A stretch of DNA of 64,000 nucleotides from JBHYDC01 sp051861205 (GTDB lineage: Bacteria > Pseudomonadota > Alphaproteobacteria > Rhizobiales > Pleomorphomonadaceae), in assembly GCA_051861205.1 (NCBI GenBank), contig JBHYDC010000006.1, positions 124,001 through 188,000 on the forward strand. The letters are read 5' to 3'. Positions 17,215 to 25,971 of the stretch are shown here, one piece after another. A program made the position numbers and the translations under genes. Within the stretch, counting starts at the first letter, position 1. Every line of letters starts with the position of its first letter. The notes beneath the pieces were generated by a model. The model was not told the DNA's origin. It did no database searches and saw only the letters and a program-made list of their open reading frames with translations.

Positions 17215-17880
17215 TTAGCTCCGGGTCACGCCGGAAACGGCAGCAGCGGCTTCTTCGCGCGAACTCTTGCCGATCAGCATGGTCACGATCGCTTCGGCCG
17301 TTTCCGTGGCGATGGCGTCCACGTCGCCGAGCGCCTTGGTCTTGATCGCGGAAATCTCGGTTTCCGCAGCCGCAAGCTTGCCGTGCAGCTCTTCTTCCAC
17401 GCCCTTGCGGCGCGCGTCCAGTTCCTTGGCAACCCGCTCGCGCGTTTCCGTCGCGATGGCGCTGGCTTTGGCCTTGGCTTCGGCGAGCGACTGCTCATAG
17501 GCTGCAATCGCGGCGTCGGTCTCTGCCCGTGCCCGCTCGGCCTCGGTCAGGTCGGCCTGAATGCGCTCCCGGCGCGCTTCCAGAATCCCGCCGATCCGGG
17601 GCGCGGCAATCTTGGAAATCATCCAGTACAAAAGACCGAACGCGATCGCCAGCCACAAGAGCTGCGAGGCGAAGTGCTCGGGATTGAATGGCGGAAACAC
17701 TTCGGAGTGGCCACCCTCGGCTGCCGTGCCGGCAACGCTATGGCCGTCCTGGGCGGCATCCGCCGCAGGAGCGGCTTGCTCAGCAGCGTCTGCCGCAGGA
17801 ACGGCTTGCGCAGCATCAGCCGGAGGGGTCGCCACGGCCGGCGTCTCCTCGGCGGAGGCGGGGGTGATGAACCACGTCAT
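17215..17880 (-). CDS. atpG: F0F1 ATP synthase subunit b'
   Basis: About 221 residues. The membrane helix is internal (QLLWLAIAFGLLYWMISKIAAPRIGGILEARRERI) and is followed by the long coiled helix. Before it lies an unusual 60-residue alanine/proline/glutamate-rich N-terminal extension (VATPPADAAQAVPAADAAEQ and onward) of low complexity, common in Rhizobiales b' subunits. ATG at 17880 has GACGGAG upstream. The symbol for b' varies between databases (atpG, atpX or atpF2). It sits between atpE and atpF. Confidence 0.9.
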   Translation of the reverse strand: MTWFITPASAEETPAVATPPADAAQAVPAADAAEQAAPAADAAQDGHSVAGTAAEGGHSEVFPPFNPEHFASQLLWLAIAFGLLYWMISKIAAPRIGGILEARRERIQADLTEAERARAETDAAIAAYEQSLAEAKAKASAIATETRERVAKELDARRKGVEEELHGKLAAAETEISAIKTKALGDVDAIATETAEAIVTMLIGKSSREEAAAAVSGVTRS

Positions 17881-18035
17881 CGACGGCTCCGTCTCTGGGA
17901 ACACCGCAGTCTCGCGAAGCGGACATCGCCTTCGCCGGAGACCGGGGTCCAAATCATGAAGTTGCAGCGCGGTGAAAAAGCAGCCTTCGTTCGGCGCCCC
18001 GGTTCACCATGCTCCAACGGTGAATAAATCATGAA

Positions 18036-18091
18036 CCGGCGGCGGTTCTTTGTGCAAGAACCACCGCCGGTCACGCACGGGAAAACCCGTG
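18036..18091 (-). promoter_or_regulatory. Two consecutive stem-loops between atpE and the b' gene
   Basis: Stem 1 (18076-18091) is a perfect CACGGG-loop-CCCGTG with an A4 loop on the plus strand. Stem 2 (18036-18050 with 18056-18070) pairs 15 bases with one mismatch and a 5-base loop. Both lie in the 249-bp gap after the atpE stop. A stable structure here can protect the atpE message or attenuate read-through, matching the need for many c subunits per enzyme. The structures are seen; the effect is inferred. Confidence 0.6.
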
Positions 18092-18129
18092 AACCTCAAG
18101 GCACGGCACAACGCCGCGCCAACGAAGCA

Positions 18130-18357
18130 TCAGACGGCGAACAGCAGCAAAAGCGCGATCAGCAGCGAGAAGATGCCGAGCGCTTCAGTCACGGCGAAGC
18201 CGAGGATCAGGCGGCCGAACTGCCCATCGGCAGCCGACGGGTTGCGCAGCGCGCCGGAAAGGAAGCTGCCGAAAATGTTGCCGAGGCCAACGGCGGCACC
18301 GTAGATGCCGATCGTCGCAAGGCCGGCGCCGATGTACTTAGCTGCTTCAGGTTCCAT
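18130..18357 (-). CDS. atpE: F0F1 ATP synthase subunit c
   Basis: A 75-residue hairpin of two membrane helices that forms the proton-driven rotor ring. The polar loop carries RNP (38-40) and the proton-carrying carboxylate is Glu58 in VTEALGIF. The glycine-rich first helix (YGAAVGLGNIFG) packs the ring. AAGGAGC precedes the ATG at 18357. The glutamate, rather than aspartate, and the absence of a sodium-site pattern fit a proton-driven enzyme. Confidence 0.95.
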   Translation of the reverse strand: MEPEAAKYIGAGLATIGIYGAAVGLGNIFGSFLSGALRNPSAADGQFGRLILGFAVTEALGIFSLLIALLLLFAV

Positions 18358-18430
18358 TTTATCCAAGCTCCTTCGGTGAGATCCGAGACTGTGATGAGGC
18401 AAGAAGTGAACTTCGTCGATCCAAGCCGGG

Positions 18431-19192
18431 TCAGTGTCCCGGGTGCAGCGCATCGTTGAGATACATGCACGTTAGGATCGTGAAGACGTAGGCCTGCAGG
18501 AAGGCGACCAGGAATTCCAGACCCGTCAGGGCCACGGTCATCGCCAGCGGCAGGAGCGCGCCAAGGAAACCAAAGGCGCCGAGCCCCGAGAGGGTCACCA
18601 CGAAGCCTGAGAAAACCTTCAGCGTAATATGTCCGGCCAGCATGTTCGCAAACAGACGAACCGACAGGCTGAGCGGCCGCGAGAGGAACGAGATGACCTC
18701 GATCGCGGACACCATGGGGATGATCGCCATCGGCACCCCCGACGGCACGAAAACATTCAGGAAGCGCGTGCCGTTCTTATAAAAACCGTAGATCGTGACG
18801 GTCAGCGACACCAAAAGCGCCAGCGCTACGGTCACGATGATCTGGCTGGTGACCGTGAAGAAATAAGGCACCATGCCGAACATGTTCGCGGTGAGCACGA
18901 ACAGAAACAGCGAAAACACGAGCGGGAAGAACTTCATCGAACCGTGACCGGCCGACGATTGCAGCGTGTTGGCCACGAACTCGTAGGAGAGTTCCGCCAC
19001 CGACTGCCCACGGCCGGGAACAATGGCCCGCGCCCGCGTTCCGATCAGCAGGATTGCGGCAATCGCAAGCACCGTCATCAGCATGAAGAGCGATGCGTTG
19101 GTGAACGATAGATCGACACCTCCGACCTCGATCGGAATCAATTTCTTGATCTCGAACTGGTGGATCGGATCCGTCGGGTTACTTGCGGCCAC
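18431..19192 (-). CDS. atpB: F0F1 ATP synthase subunit a
   Basis: About 253 residues. I set the start at a GTG at 19192: GGGAGCTGAC is well placed before it, and the protein then opens AASNPTDPIHQFEIKKLIPIE, as alphaproteobacterial a subunits do. The frame is open further but the extra residues are not membrane-like. Five to six hydrophobic helices follow; the conserved arginine helix is in FLSRPLSLSVRLFANMLAGH. Subunit a carries the two proton half-channels facing the c ring. Gene order is atpI-atpB-atpE-b'-b. Confidence 0.93.
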   Translation of the reverse strand: MAASNPTDPIHQFEIKKLIPIEVGGVDLSFTNASLFMLMTVLAIAAILLIGTRARAIVPGRGQSVAELSYEFVANTLQSSAGHGSMKFFPLVFSLFLFVLTANMFGMVPYFFTVTSQIIVTVALALLVSLTVTIYGFYKNGTRFLNVFVPSGVPMAIIPMVSAIEVISFLSRPLSLSVRLFANMLAGHITLKVFSGFVVTLSGLGAFGFLGALLPLAMTVALTGLEFLVAFLQAYVFTILTCMYLNDALHPGH

Positions 19193-19280
19193 CGGGTCAG
19201 CTCCCAAAAACCTAATCGCGCCACGCACTTTTCGCCTGCTTGCGGCCGGCGGTTGTGCCGAGACGCAGGTAGCAGGCCTT

Positions 19281-19667
19281 TTATGATTCGTCGCCCCCGG
19301 AACGTGGAGGTCTGGGCGGTATCCGTTCCGCCACCGTCCCCGTCGCCCGCATGACGTTGAGCGTTCCGGCTGCAAAACCCAAAAGCAGGAACACGATCAT
19401 GCCCCAGGGCTTTGTGCCCAAGAACCGGTCCATCGTGTAGCCGATCACGAAGCCGACGATCACGCCGGCCACGAATTCGGATCCTAGCTTCAAAGCCTGA
19501 GCCATGCCGGGAGACGCTGCTCCCAGCTCACCCCGCCGTTCCGCACCGCGCTGTTTCTCCGCGTCCAGCTTTGCAGCCAGCGCTTCGAGGCGAGGGTCGG
19601 ATCGATCGCTCGCAGGCGTCCCGTCAGTCCCGTTTTCCATTCGTCTCCGGTCGTCATCAGTACTCAT
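19281..19667 (-). CDS. atpI: AtpZ/AtpI family F0 assembly protein
   Basis: About 128 residues, first gene of the F0 operon. A charged N-terminal half (DDRRRMENG to AEKQRGAERR) precedes two membrane helices: LKLGSEFVAGVIVGFVIGYTMDRFLG and WGMIVFLLLGFAAGTLNVMRA, the family core. Proteins of this group help c-ring assembly or Mg2+ uptake; the exact role is debated. Two starts are possible: ATG 19667, or ATG 19640, which has the better ribosome site (CCGGAGACGA). A sigma-70-like promoter lies 70 bp upstream. Confidence 0.82.
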   Translation of the reverse strand: MSTDDDRRRMENGTDGTPASDRSDPRLEALAAKLDAEKQRGAERRGELGAASPGMAQALKLGSEFVAGVIVGFVIGYTMDRFLGTKPWGMIVFLLLGFAAGTLNVMRATGTVAERIPPRPPRSGGDES

Positions 19668-19738
19668 GCGAGAACCGCCTGCCGAACTCGAAACGCCCTG
19701 AAAACCTGGATTTAGGGGGCACCCCGAAAGTCGCGCGC

Positions 19739-19767
19739 ACAATAGTGAGGGAGCGTTTACCTGTCAA
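19739..19767 (-). promoter_or_regulatory. Sigma-70-type promoter of the F0 operon
   Basis: On the minus strand TTGACA (19767-19762) and TATTGT (19744-19739) are separated by exactly 17 bases. Just upstream lie TGGGTG-AAGAA-CACCCA (19771-19787 on the plus strand) and an 8-base inverted repeat CAAGTGAT/ATCACTTG (19786-19793 and 19813-19820) enclosing the palindrome AAAACGTTTT; these are candidate operators. A GAGTC (GANTC) site lies at 19795-19799. Confidence 0.7.
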
Positions 19768-19918
19768 GAATGGGTGAAGAACACCCAAGTGATTGAGTCT
19801 AAAACGTTTTCCATCACTTGAACACAAACTCTGTTCTATCCCCGGCAATGCGCGCCACTCAGATCGATTTAGGCACGCCGAAATGGCCGCTATCCCGTTC
19901 AATCTGTCGCGGCCGGCG

Positions 19919-20623
19919 CTATTCCGCCAGATCCGCATCCCCTGCCGCGCTGCCGCCGCCAAGCACGATCCGCACCGGTTTGAAGCTGCGCCGGTGGATC
20001 GCGCAAGCGCCGTGCCTAGTCAGCATCGCGCCATGTTCCGGCGTGCCATATCCCATGTGCCGCTCGAAGCCATAGCTTGGAAAATGCCGTGCGAAGGCCG
20101 CCATCATCCTGTCGCGTGTGACCTTCGCCACGATCGAGGCTGCTGCGATCGCCGCCACATGGCCGTCGCCCTTAACCACCGCCACGCCTTTCAGCCCGCG
20201 CTTCACGCAGTCCGCCGGCACGTCCCTACCGTCCACCAGCACCCCGATCGGCTGCAAGGGAAGGGCCGCCACCGCCCGCGCCATGGCCCAAAGCGTCGCC
20301 GCGCGAATGTTCACGCCGTCGATCCGCGAGGCCGACGCCGACGAGACTGCGACAATATGATCCCGGCAGATCGCCTCAAACATCGCCTCGCGCGCCGGGC
20401 GCGACAATTGCTTGGAGTCCGTCATGCCGTCCGGCAGCGCCGCGTCGGTCAGAATCACCGCGGCCGTCACCACCGGCCCGGCCCACGGCCCCCGCCCGGC
20501 CTCATCCACCCCTGCGACCCGGCCCTTCCACCGCCGCTCATAAATCTTCTCGATCCGCCGATCACAGCAGCCGGGGCTCAGATCGGGGAACAGGTCGTCG
20601 AGCGGCGATTCGGTGAGTGTCAT
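19919..20623 (-). CDS. rnhB: Ribonuclease HII
   Basis: About 234 residues. RNase HII nicks RNA-DNA hybrids, chiefly at single ribonucleotides in DNA. The metal-binding carboxylates are in AGVDEAGRGPWAGPV (Asp40, Glu41) and VLVDGRDVP, with the later KGDGHVAAIAAASIVAKVTRDR and HMGYGTPEH blocks also intact. Start ATG at 20623 is preferred; the frame extends upstream but with no family similarity. It has its own position between the ATP synthase promoter and a divergent membrane protein gene. Confidence 0.93.
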   Translation of the reverse strand: MTLTESPLDDLFPDLSPGCCDRRIEKIYERRWKGRVAGVDEAGRGPWAGPVVTAAVILTDAALPDGMTDSKQLSRPAREAMFEAICRDHIVAVSSASASRIDGVNIRAATLWAMARAVAALPLQPIGVLVDGRDVPADCVKRGLKGVAVVKGDGHVAAIAAASIVAKVTRDRMMAAFARHFPSYGFERHMGYGTPEHGAMLTRHGACAIHRRSFKPVRIVLGGGSAAGDADLAE

Positions 20624-20750
20624 GGCGTCAACCTGACACCGCGCCGCCGTGCGGTGAAGCCCCCATCCGCGCGCCGCGCGCTCGCTGGTTTGACAGAACT
20701 GCCTAGACCTGCTCACTCGTATCGACCTCAGCGCGGCGGAGCACAGCCCA

Positions 20751-21461
20751 GTGCACGAACTCATAGACGTCGCCCGCGCCTCCGCGTCGGCCATCGGTCG
20801 CCACGCCTTCGCGCTCCTCATCATCACAGCCCTCACCGAAGCTGTGGTCGCGGTTGCGAGCGGCTTTTGGCGTCCCATGGTCGAAGCGTTGCCGCTGTCC
20901 GGCTTAGGTCCGCTCGAAGGCCCGTTGCGGGGAGTGCTGGGGCTTGCGGCCGTCAGCGTCATCACCCCCATCGGCAAAGCCGCGACGGCGGTGCTCATCC
21001 ATCGCGGCGATCGCGGTCTGCTCGCCGCCCTGGCCGCGCTTGGCGTCATCGCCAATATCCTGCCGTTGATCATCGTCGCCGCCGCCCTTTGGTATCTGGC
21101 GACGCTTGTCGGCCTCGCCCTTCTCGTCGTCCCCGGCGTTCTCGTCTTCTTCGGCTCGCAATTCGCCATACAGGCCCTCGCTGTCGAGCGCATCGCCATC
21201 CGCGCCGCCTTTCGCCGCAGCTTCGCGCTGGTCGCGCGGGGTCCAGCGGCGGTCGTCGTCCTGTTTGTCACTTTGGAAGTCGGTCAGGGCGTTCTCACCG
21301 GCCTTTTGGAGGCAGCCACCGGCCCCGTCACGCCTCCGTCCTTTATCTCAGTCCGAGATTGGCTGATCAGCGCCGTCATGGCCGTCATCGTCTACGTTCC
21401 CCTTGCCGTGATGTTCATTCAGCGAATGCGCCGGTTTGACGCGTCAATCAGCCGCGCCTAA
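20751..21461 (+). CDS. Multi-pass membrane protein of unknown function
   Basis: A 236-residue protein with about six hydrophobic segments (for example ALLIITALTEAVVAVASGF, LAALGVIANILPLIIVAAAL, LVGLALLVVPGVLVFFG, VMAVIVYVPLAVMFI). The segment VGLALLVVPGVLVFFGSQFAIQALAVE followed by IRAAFRRSFALV resembles the repeat found in the glycerophosphoryl-diester-phosphodiesterase-type/DUF975-like membrane domains, but I do not recognise a specific family. The start is a GTG at 20751 with GGCGGAG upstream. It is divergent from rnhB and precedes a phosphatase gene by 38 bp. Confidence 0.7.
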   Translation: MHELIDVARASASAIGRHAFALLIITALTEAVVAVASGFWRPMVEALPLSGLGPLEGPLRGVLGLAAVSVITPIGKAATAVLIHRGDRGLLAALAALGVIANILPLIIVAAALWYLATLVGLALLVVPGVLVFFGSQFAIQALAVERIAIRAAFRRSFALVARGPAAVVVLFVTLEVGQGVLTGLLEAATGPVTPPSFISVRDWLISAVMAVIVYVPLAVMFIQRMRRFDASISRA

Positions 21462-21499
21462 ACCCCTTCGCCGGGCCACCTCCCGTTAGGCTGTTTTCC

Positions 21500-22111
21500 A
21501 TGCCCCCTGCCGTCAATCCAACCCACGACCTCGTCGTGATCCGCCATGGCCAGACCGATTGGAACGCCGCCTGCCGCCTCCAGGGCCGCGAGAACGTGCC
21601 CCTGAATGAAACGGGCCGCGCCCAGGCCCGCCGCAACGGCCGTGCGCTCTACACCCGCCTCGCCGCCGCCGGCCAGAGCGCCGCCGACTACGATTTCGTC
21701 TCCTCCCCCATGCTCCGCGCCACCCAGACCATGACGCTGCTGCGCGAGGAGATGCGCCTCGCTCCTTTGGCCTTCCGCCAGGACGACCGCCTGATGGAGT
21801 TGGATTTCGGCCGCTGGTCCGGCCTTTACATCGACGACATCATCGAACACCAATCTGACGAATACGCCGCCCGCGCCGCCGACCGCTGGAACCACCGTCC
21901 CCCCGGCGGCGAAAGCCACGCCGACGCGCTCGAACGCGTCCTGCCGTTTTTCGCCGCGCTCGATCGTCCCACGGTCATCGTCGCCCACGGCGGGATCAAC
22001 CGCGTAACCAGCGTCCTGCTCGGCGCTATCGACCCCGCCGGCGCGCCCGATTTCCCGGCCCCGCAAGACCGTTTCTTTGTTTGGTCCGGCGCCGGTCTCA
22101 CTTGGGTTTGA
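21500..22111 (+). CDS. Histidine phosphatase family protein (phosphoglycerate mutase-like)
   Basis: A 203-residue protein of the cofactor-independent-looking but histidine-dependent phosphatase clan. The phosphohistidine motif is VVIRHGQTDWN (His16) and the second catalytic histidine is in VIVAHGGINRV. In Rhizobiales this gene commonly stands next to aroC, as here (63 bp apart). Members are usually phosphatases of small phosphorylated metabolites rather than glycolytic mutases; the substrate cannot be assigned. Confidence 0.88.
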   Translation: MPPAVNPTHDLVVIRHGQTDWNAACRLQGRENVPLNETGRAQARRNGRALYTRLAAAGQSAADYDFVSSPMLRATQTMTLLREEMRLAPLAFRQDDRLMELDFGRWSGLYIDDIIEHQSDEYAARAADRWNHRPPGGESHADALERVLPFFAALDRPTVIVAHGGINRVTSVLLGAIDPAGAPDFPAPQDRFFVWSGAGLTWV

Positions 22112-22174
22112 CGCCCCGCATCGCCGCGCTTAAACAATCGGCGGAAAACCACCGTTGAGGCCGATCGCTTCGCC

Positions 22175-23293
22175 ATGTCCCACAACAGCTTCGGCCATCT
22201 CCTGCGCGTCACCACCTGGGGTGAAAGTCACGGCCCAGCGCTCGGCTGCGTCGTCGACGGTTGCCCCCCCGGCATCCATCTCACCGCCGCCGACATCCAA
22301 GCCTTTCTCGATAAGCGCAAGCCCGGCCAGTCCCGCTTCGTCACCCAGCGCCGCGAGCCCGACGAAGTCGAAATCCTTTCAGGCGTCTTTGAGGACGACC
22401 GCACCGGCGGTCCCGTGACCACCGGCACGCCCATTTCCCTGATGATCCGCAACGTCGACCAACGTTCCAAGGACTACGGCGACATCCGCGATAAATACCG
22501 CCCCGGCCACGCCGACCTCACCTACGACTTGAAATACGGCGTGCGCGATTATCGCGGCGGCGGCCGCTCATCCGCCCGCGAAACGGCAGCCCGCGTCGCC
22601 GCCGGCGCCATCGCGCGTAAAATCATCCCAGGCGTCACCGTCCGCGGCGCCCTCGTCCAGATCGGCCGCGAACGGATCGACCGCGCCAACTGGGACTGGA
22701 CCACCGTCGACACCAACCCGTTCTTCTGCCCGGATCCCGCCGCCGTGCCGCGCTTCGAGGCCTATCTCGACGGCATCCGCAAATCCGGCTCGTCCGTGGG
22801 CGCCGTCATTGAAGTCGTCGCCGAAGGCGTCCCCGCCGGCTGGGGTGCCCCAATCTATGCCAAGCTCGACCAGGATATCGCCTCCGCCTTCATGTCGATC
22901 AATGCGGTGAAAGCCGTCGAGATCGGCGCCGGCATGGCCTCCGCCGAACTCACCGGCGAGGAAAACGCCGACGAAATGCGCATGGGGCAGGGCGGCGCCA
23001 TCCACTTCGGCTCCAACCACGCCGGCGGCGTCCTCGGTGGCATCTCGACAGGCCAGCCCATCGTCGCCCGCTTCGCCGTGAAGCCCACCTCCTCCATCCT
23101 CACCGACCGCAAATCCGTCTCCGCGAGCGGCGAAGACGTCGACCTACTCACCAAAGGTCGCCACGACCCCTGCGTCGGCATCCGCGCCGTACCCGTCGGC
23201 GAGGCGATGCTCGCGCTCGTGCTCGCCGACCATTTCCTGCGGCACAGAGCACAAACCGGCCGAGACGGAGCCGTGCCTTTCCCGCTGCGCTAA
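22175..23293 (+). CDS. aroC: Chorismate synthase
   Basis: A 372-residue enzyme making chorismate from 5-enolpyruvylshikimate 3-phosphate with reduced FMN, the last shikimate step before aromatic amino acids, folate and quinones. The opening MSHNSFGHLLRVTTWGESHG, the block YRPGHADLTYDLKYG followed by DYRGGGRSSARETAARVAAGA, and SNHAGGVLGGISTGQP are the standard signatures. Length is normal. Confidence 0.96.
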   Translation: MSHNSFGHLLRVTTWGESHGPALGCVVDGCPPGIHLTAADIQAFLDKRKPGQSRFVTQRREPDEVEILSGVFEDDRTGGPVTTGTPISLMIRNVDQRSKDYGDIRDKYRPGHADLTYDLKYGVRDYRGGGRSSARETAARVAAGAIARKIIPGVTVRGALVQIGRERIDRANWDWTTVDTNPFFCPDPAAVPRFEAYLDGIRKSGSSVGAVIEVVAEGVPAGWGAPIYAKLDQDIASAFMSINAVKAVEIGAGMASAELTGEENADEMRMGQGGAIHFGSNHAGGVLGGISTGQPIVARFAVKPTSSILTDRKSVSASGEDVDLLTKGRHDPCVGIRAVPVGEAMLALVLADHFLRHRAQTGRDGAVPFPLR

Positions 23294-23349
23294 GCCCCTG
23301 CCTCGCCCGCTCATGCCGGGCCCTTTCTCTCCTTAAATCTAGGACCGGC

Positions 23350-24147
23350 ATGGATTTCGGCGTCGACCTCGTCACCGTGCTCGCCCTTGTCGGCGTCGCC
23401 ACGATAGCCGGCTGCATCGATGCGATTGCCGGCGGCGGCGGGCTCCTCACGTTGCCCTCCCTCCTTCTCGCCGGCCTCGATCCGGTCTCGGCGCTTGCCA
23501 CCAACAAGGTCCAGGGCGCGGCCGGCTCTGTCTCAGCCACCGTCCATTTCGCCCGGAAGGGTTTGATCGACTGGCGGCTCGGGCGCTGGATCATGCTGGC
23601 CTCCGGCGTTGCAGCGGTTCTCGGCGCTCTCTGCGTCACCTTTCTCTCTCGCGAGGCCCTGAACATCGCGGTCCCTATCGTCCTGATCCTGATCGCCGGC
23701 TACTTCATCTTCGCCCGCCGCCTCGGCGATGCCGACCGCCGCGCCCGCATCCCGGCCGCGCTTTTTCTCATCACCGTCACCCCGCCAATCGGCTTCTACG
23801 ACGGCTTTTTCGGACCCGGCACCGGTTCCTTCTTCATGGTCGGCTTCATCAGCCTGCTGGGTTACGGCGTGATCCGCGCGACGGCGCACACCAAGCTCGC
23901 CAACGCGTCCAGCAACGTCGGCGCGCTCGCGCTCTTCACCCTCACCGGCGGCGCCAACTGGCCGCTCGGCCTAGCAATGGCCGTCGGCGCCTTTTGTGGC
24001 GCGCAGATCGGCTCCCGGCTGGCAATCCGGGCAGGCGCGCGGCTCATTCGTCCGCTCCTCGTCGTCATCTGCTGTGCCATGGCGCTGCGGCTTCTGTTGT
24101 CGCCAGGCAACCCCATCCACCGCCTGCTCGTCTCGCTCGGCTCCTGA
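23350..24147 (+). CDS. TSUP (TauE/SafE) family permease
   Basis: A 265-residue membrane protein with about eight helices in two halves. The glycine-rich N-terminal repeat (GCIDAIAGGGGLLTLPSLLLAGLDPVSALATNKVQG) is a family hallmark, and the second half has PPIGFYDGFFGPGTGSFFMVGF. Family members export sulfite, sulfoacetate or other small organosulfur anions. Nothing nearby points to the substrate. Convergent with the lrp gene, 13 bp between stops. Confidence 0.9.
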   Translation: MDFGVDLVTVLALVGVATIAGCIDAIAGGGGLLTLPSLLLAGLDPVSALATNKVQGAAGSVSATVHFARKGLIDWRLGRWIMLASGVAAVLGALCVTFLSREALNIAVPIVLILIAGYFIFARRLGDADRRARIPAALFLITVTPPIGFYDGFFGPGTGSFFMVGFISLLGYGVIRATAHTKLANASSNVGALALFTLTGGANWPLGLAMAVGAFCGAQIGSRLAIRAGARLIRPLLVVICCAMALRLLLSPGNPIHRLLVSLGS

Positions 24148-24160
24148 GAGAGCAAGCCCA

Positions 24161-24619
24161 TCAAATCGGCAGCTTCGTCGTCCGCTTCACCGTCCGCAGC
24201 GTCAATTGCGACTGGATCCGCACCACCCCCGGCAGCGGCGTCAAAATCTCCGTGTGCAACCGCTCCAGATCGCCCGCATCGCGGTACACCACCCGCAGCA
24301 GGTAGTCGTGCTGCCCCGCCAAGAGATAACACTCCGTGATCTCCGGCACCCCCCGCACCGCCGCCTCGAACCGGTCCAGCGAAGCCCGCCCCTGGCTATC
24401 CAGCGTCACCGACACATAAGCCGTCCCCGGCAACCCCGCGATCCTGGCGTCCAGCAAGGCCACGGTCCGAGCGATCAGCCCGCTTTCCTCCAACAATTTG
24501 GTGCGCCGAAGGCAAGCCGACGCCGATAGATGCACCCGCTCGGCAAGCTCTGCGTTAGTCAGCTTGGCGTTGTCCTGAAGCGCGATCAAAATCGCACGAT
24601 CCGTGGGGTCCAGCTTCAT
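24161..24619 (-). CDS. Lrp/AsnC family regulator, probably of alanine dehydrogenase
   Basis: About 152 residues: an N-terminal winged helix-turn-helix (LDPTDRAILIALQDNAKLTNAELAERVHLSASACLRRTKLLEESGLI, residues 3-50) and a RAM ligand-binding domain. Start ATG at 24619 begins MKLDPTD, the usual family opening. It is divergent from the alanine dehydrogenase gene across 142 bp, the classic arrangement for AldR/AlaR-type regulators that sense alanine. The shared intergenic region contains CCTGCCG (24631-24637) and its inverse CGGCAGG (24695-24701). Confidence 0.9.
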   Translation of the reverse strand: MKLDPTDRAILIALQDNAKLTNAELAERVHLSASACLRRTKLLEESGLIARTVALLDARIAGLPGTAYVSVTLDSQGRASLDRFEAAVRGVPEITECYLLAGQHDYLLRVVYRDAGDLERLHTEILTPLPGVVRIQSQLTLRTVKRTTKLPI

Positions 24620-24761
24620 TCGTCGAATATCCTGCCGCCAAATGCCTATATCTCGCAATAACCGGCGAAACATACCTCCTATCTCGCTTCAAATCGGCAG
24701 GAAATTTCAACGCCTCAGTGTCATCATTGAATTCTTCGACCACACGAGGAGTGAGGCTCAG

Positions 24762-25880
24762 ATGCGCGTCGGTCTGCCCAAGGAAATCAAGGATCACGAA
24801 GACCGCGTCGGCCTCGTGCCGTCGTCCGTCCGCGAACTCGTCGCCCACGGGCACGAGGTTCTGGTCGAAACCCGCGCCGGCCATGGCATCGGCGTGGCCG
24901 ACGACATCTACGCCGCCGCCGGCGCGCGCATCGTCGCCACCGCCGACGAGGTTTTTGCCGCTGCCGACATGATCGTGAAGGTGAAGGAACCCCAGGCCGC
25001 CGAGCGCAAGAAGCTGCGCCCCGGCCAGATCCTCTTCACCTACCTCCACCTCGCTCCGGATCCGGATCAGGCGCGCGACCTCATGGCGTCCGGCGCAACC
25101 TGCATCGCCTATGAAACCGTCACCGCCGCCAACGGCTCGCTTCCGCTGCTCGCCCCAATGTCCGAAGTCGCCGGCCGCATGGCCCCGCAGGTCGGCGCGC
25201 ATTGCCTTGAGAATGCGCAAGGCGGCATGGGCGTCCTCCTCGGCGGCGTGCCGGGCGTGCTTCCGGCCGAAGTCGTCATCCTCGGCGGCGGCGTTGCCGG
25301 AACCAACGCGGCCCAGGTCGCAATCGGCCTCGGTGCCGACGTCACCGTCATCGACCGCTCGCTCGACGTGCTGCGCCGTCTTGTCGCCACCTTCGGCTCG
25401 CGCATCAAGACCGCGCATTCCAACGTGGACAATATCGCCAGCCTCGTTACGCGGGCCGACCTCGTGATCTCCACCATCCTCGTGCCCGGTGCAGCGGCCC
25501 CCAAGCTCATAACCCGCCAGATGATCACCGCGATGAAGAAGGGCTCCGTGCTCGTCGACGTCGCGATCGACCAGGGCGGTGCAGCCGAAACCTCGAAGGC
25601 CACCACCCATTCCAACCCGACCTACGTGGTCGACGATATCGTGCACTACTGCGTTGCCAACATGCCGGGCGGCGTCGCCCGCACCTCCGCCTTCGCCCTC
25701 AACAACGCCACGCTGCCGTTCACGCTGGCGCTCGCCGGCAAGGGCTGGAAGCGTGCGCTTGCCGAGGATCCGCACCTCGCCGCCGGCCTCAACGTCCACG
25801 ACGGCCGCATCACCTACCGCGCCGTCGCCGACGCACTGAACTTCGAATACCTCGAAACCGCCAAGGCCCTAGCCAACTAA
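24762..25880 (+). CDS. ald: Alanine dehydrogenase
   Basis: A 372-residue NAD-dependent enzyme that interconverts L-alanine with pyruvate and ammonia. The N-terminal substrate domain opens RVGLPKEIKDHEDRVGLVPSSV; the lysine in MIVKVKEP and histidine in LFTYLHLAPD are the catalytic region; the Rossmann motif is VILGGGVAGTNAAQVAIGLGADVTVID. The ATG at 24762 follows GAGGAGTGAGG. A strong terminator follows. Regulation by the divergent Lrp-type protein is likely. Confidence 0.95.
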   Translation: MRVGLPKEIKDHEDRVGLVPSSVRELVAHGHEVLVETRAGHGIGVADDIYAAAGARIVATADEVFAAADMIVKVKEPQAAERKKLRPGQILFTYLHLAPDPDQARDLMASGATCIAYETVTAANGSLPLLAPMSEVAGRMAPQVGAHCLENAQGGMGVLLGGVPGVLPAEVVILGGGVAGTNAAQVAIGLGADVTVIDRSLDVLRRLVATFGSRIKTAHSNVDNIASLVTRADLVISTILVPGAAAPKLITRQMITAMKKGSVLVDVAIDQGGAAETSKATTHSNPTYVVDDIVHYCVANMPGGVARTSAFALNNATLPFTLALAGKGWKRALAEDPHLAAGLNVHDGRITYRAVADALNFEYLETAKALAN

Positions 25881-25939
25881 AAGCTGGCGTCCGCCACCCC
25901 TCTTGGAAAATTCCCGCATTGGGAATATCTTGTCGGAGT

Positions 25940-25971
25940 GGAGAGCGGGTTCCCGCCCGCTCTCCTTTTTT
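25940..25971 (+). terminator. Rho-independent terminator of ald
   Basis: A perfect 10-bp GGAGAGCGGG/CCCGCTCTCC stem with a 6-base loop followed by six T residues, 60 bp after the ald stop codon. Confidence 0.92.

Noticed and set aside
24631..24701. CCTGCCG/CGGCAGG inverted pair in the lrp-ald region as an Lrp site
   Set aside because: The arms are 57 bases apart and GC-rich; Lrp sites are normally AT-rich and closer, so I did not list it as a separate site.
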